Made by a program: the position numbers and the translations under genes. The notes under the pieces were generated by a model. That model was given only the letters and a program-made list of their open reading frames with translations, had not been told where the DNA came from and did no database searches. Positions 32,958-43,303 of a DNA stretch of 64,000 nucleotides are shown here, piece by piece. Numbering within the stretch: position 1 is the stretch's first letter; the number at the start of each line of letters is the position of its first letter. Origin of the DNA: Chlorops oryzae (lineage: Eukaryota > Arthropoda > Insecta > Diptera > Chloropidae); NCBI GenBank assembly GCA_020466095.1, contig CM035808.1:70328829-70392828 (forward strand), in the 5' to 3' direction.

Positions 32958-33546
32958 ACATCAGTATTTTTGGTGAAAAAAAGGAAAGAGGCAAAGTCTT
33001 TTTTCGGTGGCGGTTGCTACGCCTTATTTTATTCTTAGGCGACTGGAACGCCTGGGTTCAAGTTTGAACATTGAATATGAATTCTTAGAGCTAAAAATCT
33101 ATATTTATATCATTTTTACATATGGTTCTTAGTTGCTATTTTTCGTTTGCTTATCTACGGTGTCGAATGGAAAAGGGTCACTTAGATTTTCCCAACTACC
33201 GGGGTCGTATTGCAAATGACACATGTACTGCAGTTGGTGCATTGTTCTTGCTTTGACCTTTTTTGTGTTTGAGCAATAAAGTTGATTTGAGTCATCATAA
33301 AAATGAGCATTGTTTGTAAGTGAAAGTAGTAAAAGAAAATAGCATAACTGCCTGTGGGAAATATCGCGTGAGTGACTTTAATTGAGTGATTAATATGAAT
33401 GCCAGTAGGGAATATTACATAAGTGACTTTAAGTGACCGTTTGTCCATAACACAACTGATAGTTTTTTGCAAATTTCTCATTGTATCTGATACCTTTGTG
33501 CCGTTGCATTTTATTATGATTTTTTTTAATTTTTTTTTTATATATA
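32958..33546. other. Unassigned; includes a minus-strand Cys-tailed ORF
   Basis: The ORF ending at 33182 (minus) has an imperfect internal duplication (KVTYVIFPTG and KVTHAIFPTG) and a Cys-rich tail (CTNCSTCVIC). It overlaps the mariner terminus, so its start is artificial. Its link to errantivirus A is uncertain. Confidence 0.3.
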
Positions 33547-34834
33547 TTAGGTGTAGTAAAAAGAAATCCATTATTTTTGCATTAAATTGAGGGCTTTATT
33601 TAAGATAGTTAGAATGACCCGATTTAGGTCAAATATGCGCCGTTTTGTTCGATAACTTGTTGCCATTTTAAAGGTAATTTCATTATGCCTCTCTCATAGA
33701 AGCCCTCGTTCCTATTAGCAAAAAATTGAGACAGTCGAATTTCAGAAGCCTCTCTTGAAGCGAATGTTTCACCAGCAAAATTGTTCGCCATGGACAGGAA
33801 CAGATGGTAATCACTTGGTGCCAGGTCCGGACTATAAGGTGGATGCAGAAGAACCTCCCAACCAAACTCCCGGAGCTTCTGGCGAGTCACTATCGATGTG
33901 TGTGGCCTGGCGTTGTCCTGATGGAACACAATTCCTCTCCTATTGGCCAAAGCTGGCCGCTTATGGGCGATTGCTTCCTTCAGACGGTCCAATTGTTGAC
34001 AGTAGAGTTCCGAGTTAAGAGTTTTGCCGTATGGGAGCAGCTCATAGTAGATAATTCCCTGCCAATCCCACCAAACACACAGCAAAACCTTCCTGGCCGT
34101 CAATCCTGGCTTGGCCACCGTTTCCGCCGGTTCACCGTGTTTCGACCACGACCGTTTTCGCTTGACGTTGTCGTAAGTGACCCACTTTTCATCACCAGTC
34201 ACCAACCGCTTCAGAAATAGGTCGATTTTGTTGCGGTTCAGCAGCGATTCGCAGATGGAAATTCGGTCTGTGAGGTTTTTTTGCGTTAACTCGTGTGGCA
34301 CCCATACATCGAGCTTCTTTGTGTATCCAGCCTTATTCAAATGGTTCCAAACGGTTTTTTGTGCAATCTTTAGCTCTTTTGCAATCGAAACAGTGCTAAC
34401 ATGACGGTCGGACTCGATAATTTCCATGATTTTATCGACATTTTCGACAATTGGCCTTCCAGTGCGTGGTGCATCCTTGACATCGAAGTTACCGGAACGG
34501 AATCGACGAAACCAAAATTGCGCATGATTGGCTGTTACAGTATCAGGTCCATAAACGCTATTCACATTTTCAGCCGCCTGGCTTGCGTTTTCTCCCTTAT
34601 CGAAGAAAAACTGTAAAATGTAGCGAATTTTCTCTTTGCTGATGTCCATCTTTGACAAGCTCTCAAACAAAACTGAATCAATCAATCAAAAAAGTGTCAA
34701 AAAAGCTTTTTTAGTAGGAACTGTCATCTTTCTAATGCCCCCTAGCAGAACACGATCGGACTTATACAACGCGAGATGCAGATAAATAACGCCATCTATT
34801 GGAAAAATAATTGATTTCTTTTTACTACACCTAA
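33547..34834 (-). mobile_element. mariner element, copy 2 (apparently intact)
   Basis: 1288 bp, terminal repeats TTAGGTGTAGTAAAAAGAAA at both ends, flanked by TA (33545-33546 and 34835-34836). Inserted downstream of the envelope-like region of errantivirus A. Confidence 0.95.
33624..34649 (-). CDS. mariner transposase, copy 2, intact
   Basis: 341 aa from MDISKEKIR; no stop or frameshift. DNA-binding helix-turn-helix pair in the first 110 residues, WVPHEL linker, and a full DD34D triad in TGDEKW, HQDNARPHTS and SPDLAPSDYHLF. With both terminal repeats and TA duplications present, this is the best candidate of the three copies for an active or recently active element. It differs from copy 1 at few positions. 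Confidence 0.92.
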   Translation of the reverse strand: MDISKEKIRYILQFFFDKGENASQAAENVNSVYGPDTVTANHAQFWFRRFRSGNFDVKDAPRTGRPIVENVDKIMEIIESDRHVSTVSIAKELKIAQKTVWNHLNKAGYTKKLDVWVPHELTQKNLTDRISICESLLNRNKIDLFLKRLVTGDEKWVTYDNVKRKRSWSKHGEPAETVAKPGLTARKVLLCVWWDWQGIIYYELLPYGKTLNSELYCQQLDRLKEAIAHKRPALANRRGIVFHQDNARPHTSIVTRQKLREFGWEVLLHPPYSPDLAPSDYHLFLSMANNFAGETFASREASEIRLSQFFANRNEGFYERGIMKLPLKWQQVIEQNGAYLT

Positions 34835-34836
34835 TA

Positions 34837-36396
34837 TATGAATAAGATACTCGTAAGAATTCAATGAGGAGAATGTGTTTGTAAGAGGTGTTCAAAATAT
34901 TCGTGACTTTAGACTCGCGAGTTGTTCGTCTCTTGTTCATAACGCTTATGGACTGATTGAATACTGGCTCTTTCCTGTATACCGGGTACTATGTCCTGTT
35001 TTACTTCAACCTTTACGGATTTTCTTTTAAATATTATGCAAACTAATAAAGATTATGAAGAGTGTACCGCTTAAGCCGTATGACATTTTTTGGTGAAACT
35101 GTAATTCTCTTGTGTACGGTCAATTTTTAAAACTGTGAACTACGATATCTTCGAAATTATCGGTTTGTTACTTAAGTTTCCCATTGTATTTTCATGGTAG
35201 AAGTATTTGTCTTCTACTGTTGAAAAACTCTTCATACCCAATCTTTACACTGCAATTCGAAAAAGTAATAAGGGCGTTATTTACAATCGTTTAATTTCGT
35301 TTGTCACACGTCTGCTATACCCGCAAGTTTTTAGCATTTTTTATTATTAATGTCCCCTCATCGACGCATTGAATGAATGTTTTATTATTAAAAATCAAAT
35401 TGAAATTGTTTTGGATAATGCAATGTCGGCTTCGTTTTAATTCCTTTAAAACTGCGGTTTCTTGTTATGTGAAAAGTATGCCATGGATGGAAGTAACGAC
35501 TTCATCGTCGGCCATTATTTCAACAAATTCGTTATTGGGTAATGCTGTGATTAAACTAACCTCTGCCCCTATAAGAGTTTTAGGAACCTTTATTACTATA
35601 AAAATTGAACTGTGTGCATGGGCTAATATTCCTACTCGTATAAACTTCAATTTAAAAAAATCGATTTGAAATTTTTCTATTTCTTCTGAATCTCAAATGC
35701 TGGGAATTATTAATCCATGTCTTGCCGCTGCAATACTATCTTGTATTAGGTTTATTTTCCTTTCTGAAATTTTTAGTTTGAACATTTGATCAATGAACAT
35801 TTCGTGGTTGGTAAGGTTAATATTTTGAATGTTCAATTTATTAAAATTTTGTCTGGCTTGGTCTAAGGCCCTTTTTTAGGCGCCTAGGGTGTCATTAAAG
35901 TGGCTGTTAATTGTTATTTGTTCATTGAGTCCCTCTATTGCATTGTGGCTATTTTCTACCACGGTTGTCAGGTGATTTTATATTTCTTCTCTATCCTGAT
36001 CATCCATAATCCCGAATAAGCACTTATTTGCCGTGCCCACTGCAATTATTAAACCTCTTTTAGAACGCTTCTGTTCAAGCGGTGTTATAGCCTTAAGTTT
36101 CATTCGTATGTGTTTGATATCGTGTGTTAACAAGTATTTGTTGTACATCGGTACCTTATGGATATAATCGTCGATGGAGTCCAACATGCCTGCTATTTCT
36201 TGCGGGTGAGTTATATATAAAATCGTGTATGAGTCCGAAACGATATTTGTATCCCGTAAGTGAATTTCGATGAAGCCCCTATGGTCGGAAATCGGAGTGT
36301 ATATTAAATTTGCTCTAGCCGTTCTGACTAGGAATATTAAAAGTGTTAAAATCTGAAACATGACAAAGGAAAGGTAAGTAGAACTTCCGGTCATTG
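34837..36396 (-). pseudogene. Errantivirus A envelope-like (env) ORF, broken
   Basis: Minus strand. A hydrophobic leader near 36300-36390, then an ectodomain with the conserved SDSYTILYITHPQEI segment, a furin-type cleavage site RSKR at about 36050-36062, and the hydrophobic Gly-rich stretch that follows it in insect errantivirus/baculovirus F-like proteins. Further pieces (for example the frame 35650-35465) correspond to the later ectodomain of element B's env. Stops and frame changes occur repeatedly after about 35978, and the C-terminal third is degraded up to the mariner. In the family this protein mediates fusion and transfer between cells; this copy cannot. Confidence 0.8.
36351..36355 (-). 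promoter_or_regulatory. Probable splice acceptor for errantivirus A env
   Basis: The minus strand has a TTTGTCATGTTTCAG acceptor immediately before the hydrophobic leader, at the position equivalent to the acceptor at 54567 in element B. Confidence 0.55.
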
Positions 36397-36427
36397 TTTA
36401 ATCAATTTGCTGGGTCGTCATTATTTT

Positions 36428-37190
36428 TCTATAAAAGCTTAAAAGTTCTGCCCACTTTGGGCATTCGCAAAGATGATCTCTATCCTGTTAGGCACTCTAA
36501 TGGTAAGTATCTTAGAGCTATTTGTTTCTTTTGTTTTTTATACACATTATTTGTGCACTAACTTCACCTTTCTTCTTTTTTTCTTATTTTTTCAGATGTA
36601 TGAAGGCTTGGTGACCGTGGCTTCGGTGCTCAATGATTACTATGGGTGCGCAGCCATTTCCTCTTTGCTGCGAAAACGGCGCATTTGGCAACGGTGCAAT
36701 TCCTTTTGCTTGCTGGGTAGGCGGTGTCGTACCTGGAGACGACGGTGCCAGGAGTACCATTAAATGGACGACCCGCTTCTACATTTTCATTTTTGGGCCT
36801 ACCTTGGCCCTGCCTATTGGCTGATAGGGACCGTGTTCTCCCCGTTCTTGCCAGTGTCCTAGAATTGGCTCTCCGGGAGGACTACCGGGGTCGTCTGGGG
36901 CATATTCTCGACGCCGTCCATGCGGACTGGATCCAGACGCTCCGGGGGCATGCCAAGGATTACGATGTCCTTCCGGAGGAACGCCTTCACTCTGATGTGG
37001 AATGCACTTCCTCCACGCATCGAGAGAATGCGCTGTCTACCAAGGGGTCCCTTAATTGATGACCTCGATCATGGCAAGCCGTTTTATTTTCCAAAAATCT
37101 TTCGGAGCTGCGCACCCGATCCGAAAGTTGCCTCACCGAACTCGGAACAGACCATATTATATGGTTTTAAACACTTGTCTTTTGGAAAAA
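36428..37190 (+). other. GC-rich segment with gene-like splice signals, unexplained
   Basis: Between PTP and env of errantivirus A lies a stretch unlike its AT-rich surroundings. On the plus strand it has TATAAAAG (36431), an ATG (36474), a GTAAGT donor (36504) and a pyrimidine-rich TTTTTTCAG acceptor (about 36595), then an open frame to about 36763 and another (36724-37059) in a different frame. The minus strand also shows a Pro/Gly-rich frame. I recognise no protein on either strand. Element B has no counterpart. It could be a captured exon, a short unknown element, or a gene fragment. Confidence 0.4.
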
Positions 37191-37393
37191 AAAAATTAAA
37201 TTAAAAATATCTGTAAAAAAAAATTCTCGCTGTGTTATTTTTATTTCAAGGTAGAAGGCAGGCTTTCGATCTATTCATCGGTGGTGTTGTTGCTTTTCTT
37301 TTCAGGCTCCAAAAAATAAAAATCATGACTGCACGGCAAATAACTTTTGACGAAAGTGATTTTGATACTGCGGAACCTTAATGCTTTGTTTTT

Positions 37394-38365
<972 letters not shown>

Positions 38366-38367
<2 letters not shown>

Positions 38368-39623
38368 TGGCGTCGCTAGCATTAAATGCATATTATTTTT
38401 ATATAGTGGCAACCTTCAAATGATTCGTGTCAAAATTTGATGTCTGTAAGTCAATTAGTTTGTGAGATAGAGCGTCTTTTGTGAAGCAACTTTTGTTATT
38501 GTGAAAAAAATGGAAAAAAAGGAATTTCGTGTTTTGATAAAATACTGTTTTCTGAAGGGAAAAAATACAGTGGAAGCAAAAACTTGGCTTGATAATGAGT
38601 TTCCGGACTCTGCCCCAGGAAAATCAACAATAATTGATTGGTATGCAAAATTCAAGCATGGTGAAATGAGCACGGAGAACGGTGAACGCAGTGGACGCCC
38701 GAAAGAGGTGGTTACCGACGAAAACATCAAAAAAATTCACAAAATGATTTTGAATGACCGTAAAATGAAGTTGATCGAGATAGCAGAGGCCTTAACGATA
38801 TCAAAGGAACGTGTTGGTCATATCATTCATCAATATTTGGATATGAAAAAGCTCTGTGCCAAATGGGTGCCGCGCGAGCTCACATTTGACCAAAAACAAC
38901 AACGTGTTGATGATTCTGAGCGGTGTTTGCAGCTGTTAACTCGCAATACACCCGAGTTTTTGCGTCGATATGTGACAATGGATGAAACATGGCTCTATCA
39001 CTACACTCCTGAGTCCAATCGACAGTCGGCTGAGTGGACAGCGATCGGTGAACCGTCTCCGAAGCGTGGAAAGACTCAAAAGTCCGCTGGCAAAGTAATG
39101 GCCTCTGTTTTTTGGGATGGGCATGGAATAATTTTTATCGATTATCTTGAGAAGGGAAAAACCATCAACAGTGACTATTATATGTCGTTATTGGAGCGTT
39201 TGAAGGTCGAAATCGCGGCAAAACGGCCCCATATGAAGAAGAAAAAAGTGTTGTTCCACCAAGACAACGCACCGTGCCACAAGTCATTGAGAACAATGGC
39301 AAAAATTAATGAATTAGGCTTCGAATTGCTTCCCCACCCACCGTTTTCTCCAGATCTGGCCCCCAGCGACTTTTTCTTGTTCTCAGACCTCAAAAGGATG
39401 CTCGCAGGGAAAAAATTTGGCTGCAATGAAGAGGTGATCGCCGAAACTGAGGCCTATTTTGAGGCAAAACCGAAGGAGTACTACCAAAATGGTATCAAAA
39501 AATTGGAAGGTCGTTATAATCGTTGTATCGCTCTTGAAAGGAACTATGTTGAATAATAAAAACGAATTTTGACAAAAAAATGTGTTTTTCTTTGTTAGAC
39601 CGGAAACTTATCAGCCAACCTGT
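38366..39623 (+). mobile_element. Himar1-like (irritans) mariner lacking its left terminal repeat
   Basis: The right inverted repeat is present at 39597-39623 (AGACCGGAAACTTATCAGCC and on to CCTGT), followed by TA. The left end starts at about 38366 inside the element's 5' leader; on its left, host sequence of errantivirus A (plus-strand reading ACGTTAGCTGGAGACGG) abuts it directly. Comparison with element B shows that about 215 bp of host integrase C-terminus is missing at this junction together with the left repeat. Confidence 0.85.
38510..39556 (+). CDS. Himar1-like mariner transposase, 348 aa, intact
   Basis: Starts MEKKEFRVLIKYCFLKGKN, as in Haematobia irritans Himar1, and has the same 348-residue length. 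The catalytic Asp residues are in TMDETWL (about 156), FHQDNAPCHKS (249) and SPDLAPSDFFLF (284), giving DD34D. A few substitutions relative to my memory of Himar1 (for example FSPDL instead of YSPDL) are not obviously disabling. The frame is uninterrupted. Because the left terminal repeat is gone the element itself cannot be excised, but its protein could act in trans on other copies if expressed. Confidence 0.93.
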   Translation: MEKKEFRVLIKYCFLKGKNTVEAKTWLDNEFPDSAPGKSTIIDWYAKFKHGEMSTENGERSGRPKEVVTDENIKKIHKMILNDRKMKLIEIAEALTISKERVGHIIHQYLDMKKLCAKWVPRELTFDQKQQRVDDSERCLQLLTRNTPEFLRRYVTMDETWLYHYTPESNRQSAEWTAIGEPSPKRGKTQKSAGKVMASVFWDGHGIIFIDYLEKGKTINSDYYMSLLERLKVEIAAKRPHMKKKKVLFHQDNAPCHKSLRTMAKINELGFELLPHPPFSPDLAPSDFFLFSDLKRMLAGKKFGCNEEVIAETEAYFEAKPKEYYQNGIKKLEGRYNRCIALERNYVE

Positions 39624-39625
39624 TA

Positions 39626-40380
39626 TAAATTATACAAGGGATCTGGTTTATGTTTTAATTTTATTGGAATCTCGAATTCAAAGCCGAAAAGAGTTCTACT
39701 GGGAGTTTTTGTGGACGAATGTACCGTGTTGTTATGCACGTGCATAGCATGATGCAGCCATTTGTCCCAATTTGTTCCATCTTCATTCACAAAATTTCGA
39801 AGGAATTCTGCAAGAGGCCGGTGGCTTCTTTTGAGTGCACCATTGGCCTGCGGGTGGTATGGCGAAGTTTGCGATTTTTTAATACCAAGAATTTTGCAAA
39901 TCTCTAAATAGGACGGATGTGAAGTTTGTGCCATTGTCGGTTACTAATACTTTAGGGATATTAAATTTGGAAATTATTTCATTGAAAAAGGCTGACACGC
40001 ATATATGTAATTCTTGATCTGTCTTTGCATCCCTTCCCACTTACACTGTTTTCTGATTTGGAAATATGTTTTCAAAAATCCCTTATGGTCTCCTATTGGA
40101 GTGTCATGAAAAACCTTTAATATTCTCTGAATGTCTTGTATGTCGGTAATGAATACCGCTGTGTCTTCGCTGTCTGAACTGCTATTATCTGCTATGTCAA
40201 TTTCTATTGGTTCTTCTGCTACTATGTCCTGTCCTACTCGTGATTTTGATCTTGTAATAACCGTTTTTTTATTTTCCTCGGCCGGAAGCCTTCTTAATGC
40301 GTCCGCGTTTAGATTATTTTTACCCGGTTTATAAAAAATTTCAAAATCATATTCTAAAAGTTTTAAACGAAATCGGCCAA
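39626..40380 (-). pseudogene. Errantivirus A integrase, internally deleted
   Basis: The first part (about 40330-40030) has the HHCC-finger histidines (HDTPIG-HKG). The sequence then jumps near 40000 to the second catalytic Asp region (VTDNGTNFTS, about 39935-39965) and the PYHPQANGALKRSHRP block, in which the usual catalytic Glu reads Lys. The Cys pair of the finger and the first catalytic Asp are deleted, about 60 codons by comparison with element B. The C-terminus is cut at 39626 by the Himar1-like insertion. Confidence 0.8.
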
Positions 40381-42390
40381 GCCTGGTGTCCTGGTCCTTT
40401 AATTTGCTATTCCCTTTAGTAGTTTGTAATCTGTGTATATTTTAAAGTGATTTCCCAAAAGATACGTTCTAAAATTTTTAACTGCCCATACTTTTGCCAA
40501 AAATTCCTTTTCTATGGTGAAATAACGTCTTTCTGTTGCGCTAAGTGCTCTGCTAGCGTAGTATATTGGCAGGTCTTGTCCCTGCTCTCCTTGAGAGACT
40601 AATGCCCCCAAAGCTTCGTTACTGGCGTCTGTAGTTAAAATGAAAGTTTTATTGAATTAGGGATATTGCAATATTGATGGACTTGTTGCTGCATGTTTCA
40701 GTCTGTCCATTGCATCTTGGCATCCGTCACTCCATACAAACTTTTGTTCCTTTCTCAATAGTTAAGTTAGTGGCAAAGTAATCTCTGCGGCTTTTGGGAT
40801 GAATTTTCTATAATAATTAATTAGGCCAAGGAACGCCTGTAACTGTTTAATATTATTCGGTGGCTGTATGTTTTTAACGCATTCTACTTTGGAAGGATCG
40901 GGTAGAACACCCGTCCCTGAGCATTTGTGGCCTAAATATACTACTTTTTTCTTCAAAAATTGGCATTTTTCCGTCTGCAATTTTAAATTATTAGCCCTCA
41001 GTACTTTTAATACTTTTCTTAATCGTGTCTCATGCGATTCTAAATTTTTTCGCATTGACGACAATGTCATCCAGGTATACGAAGCAATATATTCCCTGCA
41101 AACCGGTTAAAATACTATTTATTTTGCGTTGAAAAGTGGCTGGCGCTCCCGTCAACCCGAATGGCATCCTTTCAAATTTAAAATGGCTCATACCCGTACT
41201 AAATGCCGTTTTTTCCCTATCCTTGCCGTCAACTAACACTTGGTGATAGCAACTAGCTAAGTCTAAAGTGAAAAAATAACGACTGTAGCCTAGCTAATCA
41301 AGAATTTCATCAATTCGTGGGATTGGAAAAACTTGTTTAATAGTTATTTCGTTCAGTTTTCTAAAATCCACAACCAACCTCCATTTTTTATTTCCATCTT
41401 TATCTTCCTTCCTTGGGACCGAAATTATGGGTGAATTCCAAGGCGACTTGCTTGGCCTAATCACACCGTCTGCAAACAGTCTCTCAACTTGCTCATTTAT
41501 TTCCTTTTTATGTTTTTCTGGTAATCTATATTGTCTCGTATTTATTGGCGGATGCCCTAGTTCCTTGGGGATTTCATGTTTTAAGACCGTTGTGTAGGAT
41601 TGTTTGTCTCCACTTAAATGGAAGACGTCTGAATATTTTGAAAAAAAATTTATCATAGAATTTCTTTCCTCGTCGTTCAGATTTTTATCCAAATTAACCA
41701 TTTCTAATAACATTTTCCGACGATTTTTTTTTTCATTTTCTTCTAAATAATTTATGTTAGGGGACTTTGGTTCTTCGAAACTTGTCGTCTCTTCTTCGTC
41801 TAGTTCAATGGCTGTGCCTATGTTAACCGTACTGTTTTCTGTATTTAAAATGGGTATATATCCTTTCTTATTATAAATTTTTGTTACGGTTCCTCCCACA
41901 AATACATTTGTGATAATCTCCTTTTTATTTATTACGACATCTCCTGACAGACCCTTTCCATAAATTTCCACTATCATTGCTTCCCTAGCGTTGATCGTCA
42001 CTGCTATTGCAATACAAATCATTCTGCTGTCGGTACTAACAAGTGAAAGACGTGCAATTTCTCTTCTCTTGTTGTAAAATATGACTTCCTTTGTGATTTG
42101 ATTTACTATGGCTCCAATTCCAATTGTGTCCAATTGTGAGTTTTCAGAATTTGCCAATTTTACTTTGAACACACCCTCCGAACGCTCCTGTAAACTTTCT
42201 ACTGTCTGACTGATCAATAGTATAGTGTGATTTTAATGTTTCTATCTTAACTTAACATGTGTCAGCACCAGTGTCCACCAACAAGGTACCCTTTTCATTT
42301 ATAGCTTGTCCACAGGGAAATACTACAAATGTGTCGTCTGATAATGACTGCGAACCTTCAATGTTTAGTGGTGATTCATTGCTACTACCT
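40380..42390 (-). pseudogene. Errantivirus A protease, RT and RNase H, broken
   Basis: Minus strand. Protease motif LLVDTGADTC at about 42255-42285. The long frame 42217-41294 carries the pre-RT region and RT fingers (WNSPIISVPRKEDKDG, WRLVVDFRKLN). The next frame has RMPFGLTGAPATFQR and the catalytic CFVYLDDIVV (about 41055-41085). Then the thumb (PDPSKVECVKNIQPPNNIKQ) and RNase H (YYASRALSATERRY, IYTDYKLLKG). Frame changes occur near 41260, 41040 and 40650, with stops between. Sequence is closely related to element B but clearly a different lineage. Confidence 0.85.
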
Positions 42391-42703
42391 TGCAATATCG
42401 ATCTATGTACAAGTATTGGCTAGAAGAAAGTGTCAACGTAGCAACTTTTCCCTATAAAAGTGGATCACCGACAATCGAACGAGGTCTTCTCGAGCGTACT
42501 CACCAAAGGGCCACGACGTAGAAGCTTCGTGTTTAAGAACAACTTGTAAGAAGATTGATTTTAAATAAAAGAATTAGTAAAAGTAAATCTTGAGCGTTCC
42601 TTTCATTTCATAAAGGACAAGTTATATCCAGGACAGTATATTGGTTTGACGTGCGTACATACGAGCCACGGCGTTCAGACTTATACACCGTAGGAGTATA
42701 ACA
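42391..42703 (+). repeat. Errantivirus B 5' LTR (U3-truncated)
   Basis: Starts at about TGCAATATCG; carries TATAAAAG at 42453-42460, AAATAAAAG near 42565 and ends GAGTATAACA. The left boundary is uncertain because the related LTR at 7567-8190 extends about 340 bp further upstream. Confidence 0.75.
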
Positions 42704-42708
42704 TTTAT

Positions 42709-42728
42709 TGGCGCAGCCGGTATTCAAC
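42709..42728 (+). other. Primer binding site of errantivirus B
   Basis: TGGCGCAGCCGGTATTC, five bases after the LTR end. It resembles the tRNA-Ser site of the 17.6/297/ZAM group and is shared with element A (60092-60111). Confidence 0.7.
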
Positions 42729-42813
42729 TACTTAAGTTGGATGCGAACTTACACTTCGAAAATTTCAAAGAAGGTCTATTTTAAGATCGATATAGAGTGA
42801 CTCCATCCAGCTT

Positions 42814-43060
42814 AGCGGAACTGTTTTCAGTTTTAAAAAGTGGCGAAGTCACAAACCGATTAGCTCGATCCTGTGAGTCTAACTGTGTCGGTATTAGAAA
42901 AAACCACAGAAAGTAAATACTGTTAGTACACTACCAGTATTTCCTTTGCAAGAAATTTTTAGTGAAAAGCTAATGATAGAATAATTGGCCGAAGCGGAAC
43001 TGTTTTCAGTTTTAAAAAGTGACGAGTTCACATACCGAAGAGGCTTAATGTTCTATTGCT
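42814..43060 (+). repeat. 5' UTR tandem duplication of errantivirus B, period about 179 bp
   Basis: AGCGGAACTGTTTTCAGTTT followed by TAAAAAGTG occurs at 42814 and again at 42993. The 5' UTR of element A has an independent three-copy array of similar period at the same location. Confidence 0.7.
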
Positions 43061-43216
43061 TTTTATTTTAAGAAATTGATTCAGTCTTTTTCAATTTAAT
43101 TGCAAGTCCTAAAAGAGTAAATAAGAATACATAAACAAAAAAGTACATTTTAAACAACATTCGAGAAACCCAGGATCACATCAATCAACTTGTCCAGTAG
43201 CAGAGACTGAAATAAA

Positions 43217-43225
43217 ATGGTGAGT
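43217..43225 (+). promoter_or_regulatory. Candidate splice donor carrying an ATG, errantivirus B leader
   Basis: ATG immediately followed by GTGAGT. The same ATG-GTGAGT arrangement occurs in element A (59209-59217, minus). Such a donor spliced to the env acceptor would give env its start codon. Confidence 0.55.
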
Positions 43226-43303
43226 ACAGCAAAAAACTTGTAATTTTAACACATTGAGTCCCACTTCATACATATTATTCCTTTTTTAACATAAACGAGG
43301 CTT

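Noticed and set aside
33030..33070. tRNA-like B box (GGGTTCAAGTTTGAAC) as a SINE or tRNA gene.
   Set aside because: No A box, acceptor stem or poly(A)/T end could be found around it.
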